From positions 1 to 32,037 of the forward strand of contig JAFDXJ010000012.1 of the NCBI GenBank assembly GCA_018268015.1: a DNA stretch of 32,037 nt, given 5' to 3'. The DNA is from Bacteroidota bacterium (GTDB lineage Bacteria > Bacteroidota > Bacteroidia > Chitinophagales > Chitinophagaceae). Both the position numbers and the translations under genes were made by a program. The notes below the pieces were generated by a model. The model searched no databases, had not been told where the DNA came from, and saw only the letters and a program-made list of their open reading frames with translations. How positions within the stretch are numbered: the first letter of the stretch is position 1; each line of letters starts with the position of its first letter. Positions 1 through 6,236 of this stretch are shown in pieces.

Positions 1-31
1 GCGTTCGACCTTCCACCTTCGCGCCTCCTGA
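1..31 (+). CDS. 3' end of Ner-like regulator (rest at 31662-31943)
   Basis: This is the last 31 bases of the small HTH gene that begins at 31662, ending in TGA at 29-31. It appears here only because the circular genome is opened inside the gene. See the entry at 31662 for the full description. Confidence 0.8.
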   Translation, partial: RSTFHLRAS

Positions 32-125
32 CCTTCATCACGGAAACCTCCATGACTCAGCCTCGGGCCCTTACTCCGAATGATCGACGGTTCCTCCATT
101 CGCTGAAGGAGGCTTTGCAGGAGCC
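1..125. repeat. Terminal direct repeat, left copy
   Basis: Bases 1-125 are identical to 31913-32037. This is what a circular molecule, or one with short terminal redundancy, gives when written as a linear contig. It makes the genome complete at 31,912 unique bases. The repeat holds the last 31 bases of the Ner-like gene that starts at 31662 and the first 74 bases of the CII-like gene. Because it cuts through genes, an assembly overlap is more likely than a biological terminal repeat. Confidence 0.9.
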
Positions 126-561
126 GCACCGCGGCTCCGATGCGATGCCGCCCAAGGCTGTCTATCTGAGCATCAACCGTTCCCAGGGATGGTACTCCCG
201 TGCGTTGGACCCCGAGGACACCGAGATCATCCCCGATGTGATCGACCTTCGCAGGATCCAGGCGATCACCGGGGACCGCCGCCCGCTCGACATCCAGGCG
301 GCGTGGTGGGGTGAGGGATTCCGCGTGGTGGCGGAAGAGCGCCCCGTGAAGGAATCGGCGACGCAGCTTCTCGCGGAGACCGCGAGCGTGGATGCGCCGG
401 TGCTGGCCGAGCTGATCCAGGCGGCGGCGGACGGGAAGCTGAGCCGCGAAGAGGCGGCGCTGATCCTGCCCGATGCTCAGAAGCGCCTGGAGCAGGCTCA
501 GCGGCTCTACGACGCCGCGCTGCGCCTGGCCGGGCCCGTGCCTCTCCAGGTGGCTCGATGA
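52..561 (+). CDS. Phage CII-like regulatory protein
   Basis: This 169-residue protein resembles the phage CP76/CII-type regulators (Phage_CP76 family). The middle part reads as a helix-rich DNA-binding segment (AVYLSINRSQGWYSRALDPE, about residues 36-55), then a region about choosing between regulators and a tryptophan pair near residue 95. The second half is an Ala/Glu/Leu-rich helix (about 105-160) that could oligomerise. It is the second gene of the rightward early transcript, 20 bases after the Ner-like gene, where lambda-like phages keep cro then cII. Family members act on the lysis-lysogeny decision or replication genes; a role here is inferred from position. The ATG has only a weak purine stretch upstream. 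Confidence 0.6.
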   Translation: MTQPRALTPNDRRFLHSLKEALQEPHRGSDAMPPKAVYLSINRSQGWYSRALDPEDTEIIPDVIDLRRIQAITGDRRPLDIQAAWWGEGFRVVAEERPVKESATQLLAETASVDAPVLAELIQAAADGKLSREEAALILPDAQKRLEQAQRLYDAALRLAGPVPLQVAR

Positions 562-767
562 CGGGACTGCTCCTCTTCCTCCTTGGCGGCCTCCTCACGG
601 CCCTGGTCCTCACCTGGTGGGGCCGGGTCACCAAGGGCCAGCCCATGGCCGCGGACCTTGTGGTCCTGGTGGTGATCCTCTGGGTCTTCATCTGGATCCT
701 GGCGGCCCTTGATTGTTTCGATGACGCCGTGACCGCTCTTCCCGAAGGCGAGGACGCCCATGGCTGA
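558..767 (+). CDS. Small membrane protein, two helices
   Basis: The 69-residue product is mostly hydrophobic. One membrane segment covers about residues 3-21 (LLLFLLGGLLTALVLTWW), a second about 31-50 (MAADLVVLVVILWVFIWILA), joined by a short basic loop (GRVTKGQ). The tail is acidic. The ATG overlaps the TGA of the CII-like gene as ATGA, so translation is probably coupled. No family is recognised. Small early membrane proteins of temperate phages sometimes block superinfection or alter the envelope, but nothing in the sequence decides this. Confidence 0.65.
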   Translation: MTGLLLFLLGGLLTALVLTWWGRVTKGQPMAADLVVLVVILWVFIWILAALDCFDDAVTALPEGEDAHG

Positions 768-1101
768 GGTGGTGAAGCTCGTGAACGCGCGCCGGCGCGG
801 ACGGCCCAGGAATCCCGAGGCGGACCCCGCGCTCCTCGATGTGTTGTCCCGGCCCCAGGCGCTGGCCTTGGCTCGGAAGAAAGGCCACGGCCTCGGGCGT
901 GAGCGCCTGAACCTCGCCATCGCCACGGGCGAGCTCGAAGCGCTCCAGGACCGGCGCCTGGACCGCTGGGGGAACCCGCTCCTCAAGCTCAAGCGCAAGA
1001 CCTTCGAGGCGTGGCTGATGGCCACCCTCACACCCTTCCACCCGGCCGCCCTGCCTGGCGCCCCTTCCAACGGAAAGGGCCCGCTGACACGGGCCCAGTG
1101 A
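760..1101 (+). CDS. Excisionase-like DNA-binding protein (putative)
   Basis: This 113-residue basic protein opens with an AT-hook-like core (RRRGRPRN, residues 11-18). Residues about 45-90 follow the layout of excisionase or MerR-type winged helices: an arginine-led helix (GRERLNLAIATGELEALQDR), a short turn with a tryptophan, then KRKTFEAWL, like the 'sGeLpa...yri.r.dLeaWl' pattern of Xis proteins. It overlaps the preceding gene by 8 bases. An excisionase would suit the early operon of a phage with a tyrosine integrase. The fold match is by eye only; a general regulator is equally possible. Confidence 0.55.
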   Translation: MAEVVKLVNARRRGRPRNPEADPALLDVLSRPQALALARKKGHGLGRERLNLAIATGELEALQDRRLDRWGNPLLKLKRKTFEAWLMATLTPFHPAALPGAPSNGKGPLTRAQ

Positions 1102-1114
1102 CTCAGGAGATCGC

Positions 1115-1387
1115 ATGACCGATCCCAGCCCCCAGTCTACCTCACTCGAAGCCTCGGTCCAGGACCGCATGGCCCACATGGGCATGGCCAACGACCTGGA
1201 GCACATCACGCTCTCGCGGCCCGAGGCGACCCACTTCTTCGCGGCTCGGGCGCTGCGATCCGCCCTGGCGCGAGTCCAAGCGCTGGATCTTGAGGGTGGT
1301 TCTCCGGAAGCCTGGGAGCAGGCGGCCATGGCGCTGGGCGAGGCCCAGGCCCTGGTGGGCGGGGTCCAGAGCGGGGCGGTGAGCTGA
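1115..1387 (+). CDS. Hypothetical early protein, helical
   Basis: A 90-residue acidic protein of unknown function. It appears all-helical and Ala-rich, with alternating charged and hydrophobic residues around 45-85 (ARALRSALARVQALDLEGG and an EAWEQAAMALGEAQAL helix). The start has a good ribosome site, AGGAG at 1104-1108, seven bases before the ATG. The stop overlaps the next start as TGATG. It is kept because start, spacing and overlap fit the operon; no family is recognised. Confidence 0.6.
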   Translation: MTDPSPQSTSLEASVQDRMAHMGMANDLEHITLSRPEATHFFAARALRSALARVQALDLEGGSPEAWEQAAMALGEAQALVGGVQSGAVS

Positions 1388-1692
1388 TGGACTTCAGCTG
1401 GCCACTCCTCGCCTCCCTGGCGCTGAACGGCGTCTTCGTCCTCTGGCTCCTCCTCAAGGGGCCGGAGAGCGGGGACCGCTACCAGCTGCAATGCGAACTG
1501 ACCCGCGCTCACCGGGAGGCAGTGGCAGAGGACGAGCGTCACCGCCTGGGGCTTTCGGCGGATCGCGCCATCGGCCGCAGCCGGTGGGATGAGTCCTTCC
1601 AGGCCGCCTGGAGGGCTCGCGTCCTCGACTGGCAGGCCGAGGCGGAGCGCCAGGGCCTCCAGTGGCTCGTGCCCATGAAGAAGGAGGCGTGA
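1387..1692 (+). CDS. Membrane-anchored hypothetical protein
   Basis: The 101-residue product has one N-terminal membrane segment (about residues 4-23, WPLLASLALNGVFVLWLLL), then a charged soluble domain rich in Arg, Glu and Trp (residues 28-101) that probably faces the cytoplasm or periplasm as a helical rod. It starts inside the TGATG junction with the preceding gene and ends in the same kind of junction with the next. The layout, one anchor plus a helical charged domain, resembles small phage accessory proteins but no family is recognised. Confidence 0.6.
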   Translation: MDFSWPLLASLALNGVFVLWLLLKGPESGDRYQLQCELTRAHREAVAEDERHRLGLSADRAIGRSRWDESFQAAWRARVLDWQAEAERQGLQWLVPMKKEA

Positions 1693-2189
1693 TGCGCAGC
1701 CTTGCCGAGATCCAGAAGGCCATCGCCGCCCACAAGGAGGGCCGCCCTGAGCCGCCCGGCGGCTGGGTGTCGAGGCTGGACTCCAAGGACTACACCGCCT
1801 ATATGAAGCGGCTGGACGCCTGGCGGGACGGCCTCTCGCACCTGGAGATGGAGCTGGCCATCGCCGAGCGGGCCCGGGTGGTGGTCTTCATCACGCCGCC
1901 TGTTCCGGCGCCGCCGCCCGAGATCGAGGCCCCGCGGGAGCGCCGCAAGCCGACGCCGCCTTCGCCCAAGGAAGTCCAGGTGCTCCTCAGCGACATGGAG
2001 CGCCGCGAGAAGCTCCTCACCGCCTCGTACCGCGTGGGCGACCGGGACGCCTACTTGCAGATCCGCAACCTCCGGTCAGGGATCAACATGCGCCGCGAGC
2101 GCCTCGGCCTTCCGTGTCTCCAATTCCAGCCGCTGCCCCGTGGGCAGGCTGGCCGTCGCCCACGCCAAACCCAAAGGAACAGCACATGA
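1692..2189 (+). CDS. Hypothetical early protein with Pro-rich linker
   Basis: A 165-residue protein in two charged helical halves joined by a proline-rich linker (about residues 61-83, with PPVPAPPPEIEAP). The first half is amphipathic (MRSLAEIQKAIAAHKEG...), the second is strongly basic and Arg-rich (DMERREKLLTASYRVGDR, then RNLRSGINMRRERLG). The C-terminal half resembles phage proteins that bind nucleic acid, but this is composition only. The ATG at 1692 was chosen over an upstream one at 1662 because AAGGAGG lies just ahead of it and it overlaps the previous stop as TGATG. Confidence 0.55.
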   Translation: MRSLAEIQKAIAAHKEGRPEPPGGWVSRLDSKDYTAYMKRLDAWRDGLSHLEMELAIAERARVVVFITPPVPAPPPEIEAPRERRKPTPPSPKEVQVLLSDMERREKLLTASYRVGDRDAYLQIRNLRSGINMRRERLGLPCLQFQPLPRGQAGRRPRQTQRNST

Positions 2190-2308
2190 AGGATATATCC
2201 ATCACGGTCCACCACACCAGCAGGATCAAGGCCACGCTGATCGCGCTGCGCCTCATCGCGGCCATGACCCAGGGCGAGCTCAACCGCGCCCAAGGATCGG
2301 CGGCATGA
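2186..2308 (+). CDS. Small hypothetical protein, 40 aa
   Basis: The 40-residue product begins MKDISITVHHTSRIKATLIA and continues as a probable amphipathic helix. The start overlaps the previous TGA as ATGA, and the stop overlaps the ATG of the YfbR-like gene as ATGA. These overlaps on both sides are the main support. It could be a small regulator or a translational-coupling leader for the nucleotidase; nothing more can be said. Confidence 0.45.
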   Translation: MKDISITVHHTSRIKATLIALRLIAAMTQGELNRAQGSAA

Positions 2309-2835
2309 GCCTCTCTTTAAAGGATATTGCCGCCCATGGCCATGTACGCCGCTGGCACACCGCCCGGGTCCGCCGCGAGCAGACGCTCGGGGAGCATGTG
2401 GGCCTGGTGGCCATGATCGCGCTGGAGCTTCTTAGGGCCGCCAGTTCGGTAGAAGGATGGAGTTGTGCGTCGCTGATTGAGGCTGCGCTCTTCCACGATG
2501 CGCCCGAGACCGAGTTCGGGGATACCCCCTCACCCGCCAAGAGCTTCTTCCTGAACAAGCTTGGTCTCCCTGTAGATCGTGCGACCGAAGAGGCCTTCTG
2601 GGGTGCCAGAGGACAAAGTGGAGGTCCGCTGTCATCTCTTCGCCCATCACTCCAGGACATCCTCCGCCACGCCGACCTTCTGGAGGCCTGGCTCTTCTAC
2701 CGCCAGGAGGGCCTCGACCCCCAGAAGATGGCCGCGATCCAGGCGGATCTTGATGCAGCCCACGAGCGTCTCAGCCCCGCCCTCAAGGCGGCCAGCCTCG
2801 CCATGGTGAACCGCTACCTGCGGGAGGTGGCATGA
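2305..2835 (+). CDS. YfbR-like HD-domain 5'-deoxynucleotidase
   Basis: This 176-residue protein matches YfbR-type HD phosphohydrolases, which remove phosphate from 5'-deoxynucleotides in the cytoplasm. The full metal set is visible: His31 (LGEHVGLVAMIA), His64-Asp65 (AALFHDAPETEFGDTPSPAK) and Asp124 (RHADLLEAWLFY), spaced as in E. coli YfbR; the early Arg-Trp pair (about 16-17) is also there. Length is close to the family's roughly 200 residues. It sits in the early operon with no other recognised nucleotide gene, so it may adjust deoxynucleotide pools during infection. The dATP-specific DatZ enzymes of Z-genome phages share this fold, but no PurZ is seen here. ATG chosen for the ATGA overlap with the upstream gene. 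Confidence 0.85.
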   Translation: MSLSLKDIAAHGHVRRWHTARVRREQTLGEHVGLVAMIALELLRAASSVEGWSCASLIEAALFHDAPETEFGDTPSPAKSFFLNKLGLPVDRATEEAFWGARGQSGGPLSSLRPSLQDILRHADLLEAWLFYRQEGLDPQKMAAIQADLDAAHERLSPALKAASLAMVNRYLREVA

Positions 2836-3074
2836 TGGACCTCGAAGACCTGCTTCTTCGACTCAACACCTTCGGGAAGCCATCCCTTCACCGCATGGAC
2901 AAGGGCTGGTGGTGCTCCATTGATATGTTCGTCTCGGCCAAAGGGACGGACTTCAAGATCAAGTCCGAATGGGACTGCGCCACGCCGACACTCGCGGTTC
3001 AGCAATGCCTTCAGCGCGTGGCTGAAACGGTCGGAAGCGTGAAGGCCATGCCGACCCTTTCGGTGGCGCCATGA
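2832..3074 (+). CDS. Hypothetical early protein, 80 aa
   Basis: The 80-residue product reads MMDLEDLLLRLNTFGKPSLH, then a stretch of beta-like residues with a tryptophan pair (GWWCSIDMF) and a C-terminal helix (TLAVQQCLQRVAETV). It may be a small alpha/beta protein. The ATG at 2832 overlaps the preceding TGA; a second ATG at 2835 is equally possible. The stop overlaps the next gene as ATGA. Short phage proteins with this kind of strand-then-helix pattern are common and mostly without known function. Confidence 0.55.
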   Translation: MMDLEDLLLRLNTFGKPSLHRMDKGWWCSIDMFVSAKGTDFKIKSEWDCATPTLAVQQCLQRVAETVGSVKAMPTLSVAP

Positions 3075-3442
3075 GCCGCGGCGCCCACACCAAGGCCGAG
3101 CAGGAGCACCTGACCAAAGTCGCCTGCCTGGGCTGCATCTGCTGCCGCATGGACGGGCGCGGGACGGTGCCCTGCCAGATCCACCACATCCGCGAGGGCT
3201 ACGGGATCGCCCAAAGGGCCACCCACTTCGAGGTTCTGCCCCTGTGTGAAGGACACCACCAGGGCCTCAGGGCCCCGGCCGATCCCACCAAGATCGCCTT
3301 CCACCGCAACCGCGAAGCCTGGGTGGCCCGGTATGGCACCGAGCGGGCGCTGGTGGACCACATCAACCAGACCATCAAGGGCCTGGACGAATCCAACCCG
3401 GGCTGGTGGGAGTTCGCTCTTGAGCTGCAGGAGGGCGCATGA
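3071..3442 (+). CDS. Ref-like RecA-dependent HNH nuclease
   Basis: This 123-residue protein resembles the P1 Ref/RecA-dependent nuclease group. It has paired cysteines (Cys19, Cys22 and Cys24-25 in VACLGCICC), then CQIHHI (Cys35, His38-39), then HFEVLPLCEGHHQG (Cys59, His62-63) and a C-terminal EAWVARYGTE segment, in the order expected for a zinc-stabilised HNH fold. P1 Ref cuts DNA at RecA filaments and stimulates recombination. It lacks the long N-terminal tail of P1 Ref, as many phage members do. In the early operon it probably acts in recombination or repair of phage DNA. Start overlaps the previous stop as ATGA. Confidence 0.75.
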   Translation: MSRGAHTKAEQEHLTKVACLGCICCRMDGRGTVPCQIHHIREGYGIAQRATHFEVLPLCEGHHQGLRAPADPTKIAFHRNREAWVARYGTERALVDHINQTIKGLDESNPGWWEFALELQEGA

Positions 3443-3792
3443 GCGGCCCGATGTCCCTCTTCGATCCCCAGGCGGGCCAGGAGGCCAAGGGCGCAGGTCA
3501 GGCCCTGGTCACCAAGAACCACCCGGTGGATACCCAGGCTTGCCTGGATGCCCTGGTGGAGGTCGCCCGGACCCATGCGTCTTTCACCGCCGACCATGTT
3601 CACGAGGAGCTGGTGCGCCGCGGCGTGCGCCGCCTGGAGGAGCCCAACACCTACGGGGCCGTCTTCTCCCTGGCCGTCACCGAGGGCTACATCACCCGCG
3701 GCGGCCGGGTCCAGCCCAGCAACCGCAAGGCGGCCAAGGGCCGGAACCTCCTCGTCTGGGACTCGATGCTCTTCGGACGGGGGGCGGCATGA
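3439..3792 (+). CDS. Winged-helix-like hypothetical protein
   Basis: A 117-residue protein. After a flexible first 30 residues it shows a helix (CLDALVEVARTHASFTADHV), then HEELVRRGVRRLEEPNTYGA and a hydrophobic stretch leading to GYITRGGRVQPS. This order, a helix, a second helix with arginines, then a short strand-turn-strand, resembles winged-helix proteins often found beside phage nuclease genes ('T.ddv...l....p...ga.f..a...g.i'). Function is not known. Translational overlap ATGA with the gene before and after. Confidence 0.5.
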   Translation: MSGPMSLFDPQAGQEAKGAGQALVTKNHPVDTQACLDALVEVARTHASFTADHVHEELVRRGVRRLEEPNTYGAVFSLAVTEGYITRGGRVQPSNRKAAKGRNLLVWDSMLFGRGAA

Positions 3793-4490
3793 AGCGCCAT
3801 CCCTGGACCTCCGAGCAGGACGCCATCCTGGCCGCACGCTACCCCGACGAGCGCGGCAAGGACCTGGCGGAGGCCCTGGCGCCGCACACGCTCACTTCAA
3901 TCTTCCAGCGGGCCAAGAAGCTGGGCCTGAAGAAGAGCGAGGCGTTCAAGCAATCGGACCTCTCCGGCCGCCAGCAGCCCGGAAAGGTCAATCCCGCCAT
4001 GCAGGCCACCCAGTTCAAGCCGGGCTCTCAGCCCTTCAACAAGGGCCTCAAGCGCCCCGAGGGCTGGGCACCGGGTCGGATGCGAGAGACGCAGTTCAAG
4101 AAGGGCGAGCGCACTGGCATCGCTGTGGACCTCTACAAGCCCATCGGCTCCCTGCGGATCACCGTGGACGGCTACCTCCAGCAGAAGGTGAACGACGATT
4201 TCCCCACCCAGTACCGCTGGACGGGAGTTCACAGGCTCGTCTGGGAGGAGGCCAACGGCCCCGTTCCCAAGGGGCATGTGGTGGTCTTCAAGCCGGGCAC
4301 CCACACCACTGACATCGGCAAGATCACGCTGGACCGCCTGGAGCTCATCACCCGCGCCGAGCTGATGCGCCGAAACAGCTACCACACCCGCTACCCGAAG
4401 GAGCTGGGCCTCGTGATCCAGATGAAGGGCCAGCTCACCCGTCGGATCCGCCGCATCGAGAAGGAGGCAGGCCATGAAGAACAAGCTTGA
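3789..4490 (+). CDS. HNH-endonuclease-like protein with degenerate active site
   Basis: This 233-residue protein has two parts. Residues 4-45 form a Myb/SANT-like HTH (HPWTSEQDAILAARYPDERG) followed by a basic linker. Residues about 115-205 resemble the HNH_3 family (GVHRLVWEEANGPVPKGHVV ... LDRLELITRAELMRRNS). In active members the segment after the glycine-proline turn carries a metal-binding His and Asn; here it reads VVVFKPGTHTTDIGKITLDR, so the usual pattern is not preserved. It may be a DNA-binding protein rather than a nuclease. The ATG at 3789 was chosen because it overlaps the preceding TGA; an open frame runs further upstream but is antisense-like shadow. Confidence 0.65.
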   Translation: MKRHPWTSEQDAILAARYPDERGKDLAEALAPHTLTSIFQRAKKLGLKKSEAFKQSDLSGRQQPGKVNPAMQATQFKPGSQPFNKGLKRPEGWAPGRMRETQFKKGERTGIAVDLYKPIGSLRITVDGYLQQKVNDDFPTQYRWTGVHRLVWEEANGPVPKGHVVVFKPGTHTTDIGKITLDRLELITRAELMRRNSYHTRYPKELGLVIQMKGQLTRRIRRIEKEAGHEEQA

Positions 4491-4743
4491 GGATGTGCGC
4501 AACCACCTCGTGCAGGCCATGGAGGCGCTGAACCAGGAAGACGCGACCCCAGAGGAGATCCAGCGCTCCATTGGCCGCGCGAAGGCCATGAGCAATGTGG
4601 CGAACTCCTTCATCCAGTCCGTGAAGGTGGAAATCGACGCCATCAAGCTCGCGGATGAGGCCGGGCTGCTGCCGTCCTCCGTCGCCCAGCCCGTGAAGAT
4701 GGTCGAGGCCACCCCGGCGCTCGGATCGCGGAGGGCCTCGTGA
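4474..4743 (+). CDS. Conserved-type small helical phage protein
   Basis: The 89-residue product is helical: LEDVRNHLVQAMEALNQED, then EIQRSIGRAKAMSNVANSFI and a final VKVEIDAIKLADEAG helix. The pattern 'L..v...L...me.l.......e...i..ak.....a....i...k.ei' recurs in small early proteins of many Gram-negative prophages next to HNH-like genes; their job is unknown. It overlaps the HNH-like gene by 17 bases and the next gene as GTGA. A GAAGGAGG-type site at about 4460-4467 precedes the ATG. Confidence 0.6.
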   Translation: MKNKLEDVRNHLVQAMEALNQEDATPEEIQRSIGRAKAMSNVANSFIQSVKVEIDAIKLADEAGLLPSSVAQPVKMVEATPALGSRRAS

Positions 4744-4946
4744 AGCACGAGGACCGCGACATCCTCTACACCACCGCCGTGCGGGCCTACTTCCAGGGCG
4801 CGAGCCTCGCCGAATTCGAGCGTGAGGCTCGGGTGATCTTCCTCCAGGCCTCGCTGGACCTCAACGGCGGCAACCAATCTCAGGCGGCTCGCATGATCGG
4901 AACTCACCGCAACATCTTCGCGCGCACCAAACGGAGGGCTGGATGA
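4740..4946 (+). CDS. Fis-type helix-turn-helix protein
   Basis: The 68-residue product ends in a Fis-family HTH: FEREARVIFLQASLDLNGGN then QSQAARMIGTHRNIFARTKR (residues about 27-66). This is the same arrangement as the DNA-binding tail of NtrC-type activators (GNQSQAA..LG..R..L...L). The N-terminal 25 residues are an extra helix that may dimerise it. It probably binds DNA as a small transcription factor; a role in late-gene activation or packaging start is possible but not shown. The GTG start overlaps the upstream TGA. Confidence 0.75.
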   Translation: MKHEDRDILYTTAVRAYFQGASLAEFEREARVIFLQASLDLNGGNQSQAARMIGTHRNIFARTKRRAG

Positions 4947-5632
4947 CGCTTTGGGAAGCTCAAATCCAGACCATTCCCCCCGCCGCAGACTGGCTGCGGC
5001 GGATGGGTGAAGTCACCAAACGCGAGATACTCACCACCTGGTGGACGCACCTCAACCAGGCGTTCCGGGGTGTGCCTCGTGCCCGGGCCAAGCGGGTGCT
5101 GGAAGTGATCTTCATCCAGGAACATGTGGAGTCCGTGGAAGACCTTAGGGCCCGCGCCCACGCCTGCATCGTCCACCCCATGCTTCCCCAGGCGGAGGTG
5201 TGCCACCGGTACAGCAAGGGTCGCAGGACCGGCGGCGCGTTCCTCGCGCGTCACCCCGGGCTGGGGCTTCTCGCCGCCGAAACGCCCGAGTGGCTGGACC
5301 TCCGTGTGAAGGGCATCTTCGGCTCCGCCGAGGATCTGACCCTCATCCGCCTGGAGGAAGCGCCCGCCAACCCCCTTGACGACCAGGTGGAGCTCCTCGA
5401 GGCGCTGACGAACACCCGTCGCGCGCTCCATGTACTCTGTGGGGCCTTCAGTGGGCCTGATGGCCACATTGACCACCACTACGCGCAGGAGGCCGCCAAG
5501 ACGCTCCTGGCGCGCCCCGAACCGCGCCTTTACCAGCTTTGGAAGCAGGGCCTGCTGGTCATGGACACGCCTGCGAGCTTGGCGGGTGATCTGGACATGG
5601 TGGCCGTGGTGAAAACAGAGGTGATCTCATGA
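4943..5632 (+). CDS. Hypothetical early protein, 229 aa
   Basis: A soluble protein of 229 residues with no recognised domain. The N-terminal half is rich in Arg and Trp (DWLRRMGEVTKREILTTWWT and RGVPRARAKRVLEVIFIQ), the middle contains a Cys/His pair (ACIVHPMLPQAEVCHR) and the C-terminal third is helical and leucine-rich (LLEALTNTRRALHVLCGAFS). The overlaps with its neighbours (ATGA both sides) place it in the early operon. The basic, helix-rich composition would suit a nucleic-acid-associated protein. Confidence 0.6.
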   Translation: MTLWEAQIQTIPPAADWLRRMGEVTKREILTTWWTHLNQAFRGVPRARAKRVLEVIFIQEHVESVEDLRARAHACIVHPMLPQAEVCHRYSKGRRTGGAFLARHPGLGLLAAETPEWLDLRVKGIFGSAEDLTLIRLEEAPANPLDDQVELLEALTNTRRALHVLCGAFSGPDGHIDHHYAQEAAKTLLARPEPRLYQLWKQGLLVMDTPASLAGDLDMVAVVKTEVIS

Positions 5633-5766
5633 TCCGCGCGCTGCGCCCGTGGCTCCGGCTCTCCTGGACGGGCCTCAAGAACATCGTCCACCCCAAGCCC
5701 TGGGACGACCCGAAGCGGCCGTCCTGGGCGCGGGAGATGTGGCGGCAGGCGAAGGGAGGGCGGTGA
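5629..5766 (+). CDS. Small basic protein, 45 aa
   Basis: The 45-residue product, starting MIRALRPWLRLSWTGLKNIV, is rich in Arg, Lys and Trp (four to five Trp) and ends in WAREMWRQAKGGR. It starts in an ATGA overlap with the previous gene and is the last gene of the early operon before a 221-base gap. It could be an amphipathic membrane- or nucleic-acid-binding peptide. The support is position, overlap and the absence of any other frame here. Confidence 0.45.
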   Translation: MIRALRPWLRLSWTGLKNIVHPKPWDDPKRPSWAREMWRQAKGGR

Positions 5767-5778
5767 TGGTCGCGGCAC

Positions 5779-5806
5779 TTGACATCGGGTTTGTGGAGGG
5801 TAGCCT
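5779..5806 (+). promoter_or_regulatory. Putative sigma70 promoter for replication genes
   Basis: A perfect -35 box TTGACA (5779-5784) is followed after 16 bases by TAGCCT (5801-5806), which matches the -10 consensus at three of six positions. Transcription would start near 5813, just upstream of the first direct repeat at 5817, so a repressor bound there could block elongation or open-complex formation. Confidence 0.4.
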
Positions 5807-5816
5807 CTTCGGTGGA

Positions 5817-5835
5817 GTTAGAACCTCTTCACAGG
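5817..5835 (+). repeat. Operator-like direct repeat, copy 1
   Basis: GTTAGAACCTCTTCACAGG here resembles GTTAGAACCCGGTTCACAGG at 5960-5979. The two share GTTAGAACC and TTCACAGG and lie 143 bases apart, one at the predicted transcription start and the other just before the ribosome site of the RHH-like gene. Such spacing would suit a looping repressor or an initiator protein. Confidence 0.45.
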
Positions 5836-5959
5836 CCATCCGGCATCGCCGGGAGGCGCAGGAAATAAGGCGCGGCGAAAGCCAGCGCACGAATAACTGG
5901 ACCAGCGCCTGTGCTGGGTTCTACCTCCCGGTTCCTGGCCGATCCAGGTTGCAAGCCCG

Positions 5960-5979
5960 GTTAGAACCCGGTTCACAGG
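5960..5979 (+). repeat. Operator-like direct repeat, copy 2
   Basis: This copy, GTTAGAACCCGGTTCACAGG, carries two small inverted repeats (GGTT-AG-AACC starting at 5959 and GAACC-C-GGTTC at 5964-5974). It ends against the AGGAGG ribosome site (5977-5982) of the next gene, so a bound protein would also mask translation signals in DNA-level autoregulation. Confidence 0.45.
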
Positions 5980-5987
5980 AGGCCGTC

Positions 5988-6236
5988 ATGGCCAAGACTC
6001 CCCCACGGGGGGCTGCTGGGCGGAAGCCCCAGGGCCCTCGCCGGCACACCTTCACGATCGCTTTGAGCGCTGAGGTTCGACGAGAACTCAGGTGCCGAAT
6101 GTGGACGCTGCGAAGGCAGCTCGGCGACCCGGCTATCTCCATGGACCATGCACTCCACTCGCTCCTTGAAGAAGGCGCCGAGGAGCGTCGTGAGGCCATG
6201 CGAGCCCAGCTTTTAAATCTGCGGGGACGGCAATGA
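5988..6236 (+). CDS. Small RHH-like DNA-binding protein (putative)
   Basis: The 82-residue product starts with a basic tail (MAKTPPRGAAGRKPQGPRRH), then a strand-like segment TFTIALSAEVRRELRCRMWT and a helical C-terminal part ending EERREAMRAQLLNL. A short strand followed by two helices is the ribbon-helix-helix layout, so it may bind the repeats just upstream and regulate itself; this is inference. The ATG at 5988 is fixed by AGGAGG at 5977-5982. The same frame is open further upstream but would run through the promoter and repeats. The stop overlaps the next ATG. Confidence 0.6.
   Translation: MAKTPPRGAAGRKPQGPRRHTFTIALSAEVRRELRCRMWTLRRQLGDPAISMDHALHSLLEEGAEERREAMRAQLLNLRGRQ

Larger units (their letters stand above)
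5767..5987 (+). promoter_or_regulatory. Regulatory gap before replication module
   Basis: No convincing gene lies in these 221 bases. They hold a sigma70-like promoter (5779-5806), an imperfect 20-base direct repeat (5817-5835 and 5960-5979) and five GGTT cores packed between 5917 and 5973 (starts at 5917, 5930, 5947, 5959 and 5970). The second long copy contains GGTT-AG-AACC and GAACC-C-GGTTC inverted repeats. This looks like an operator or iteron cluster for a DNA-binding protein, upstream of the RHH-like gene. Confidence 0.5.

Noticed and set aside
2305..2835. A Z-genome (2-aminoadenine) pathway
   Set aside because: The HD enzyme alone is not enough; no PurZ, MazZ or special polymerase was recognised, so ordinary nucleotide turnover is the simpler reading.
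5649..5987. Extending the RHH-like protein upstream to 5766 or 5649
   Set aside because: The extension would translate through the promoter and repeats and has no ribosome site, while AGGAGG sits at the right distance before ATG 5988.
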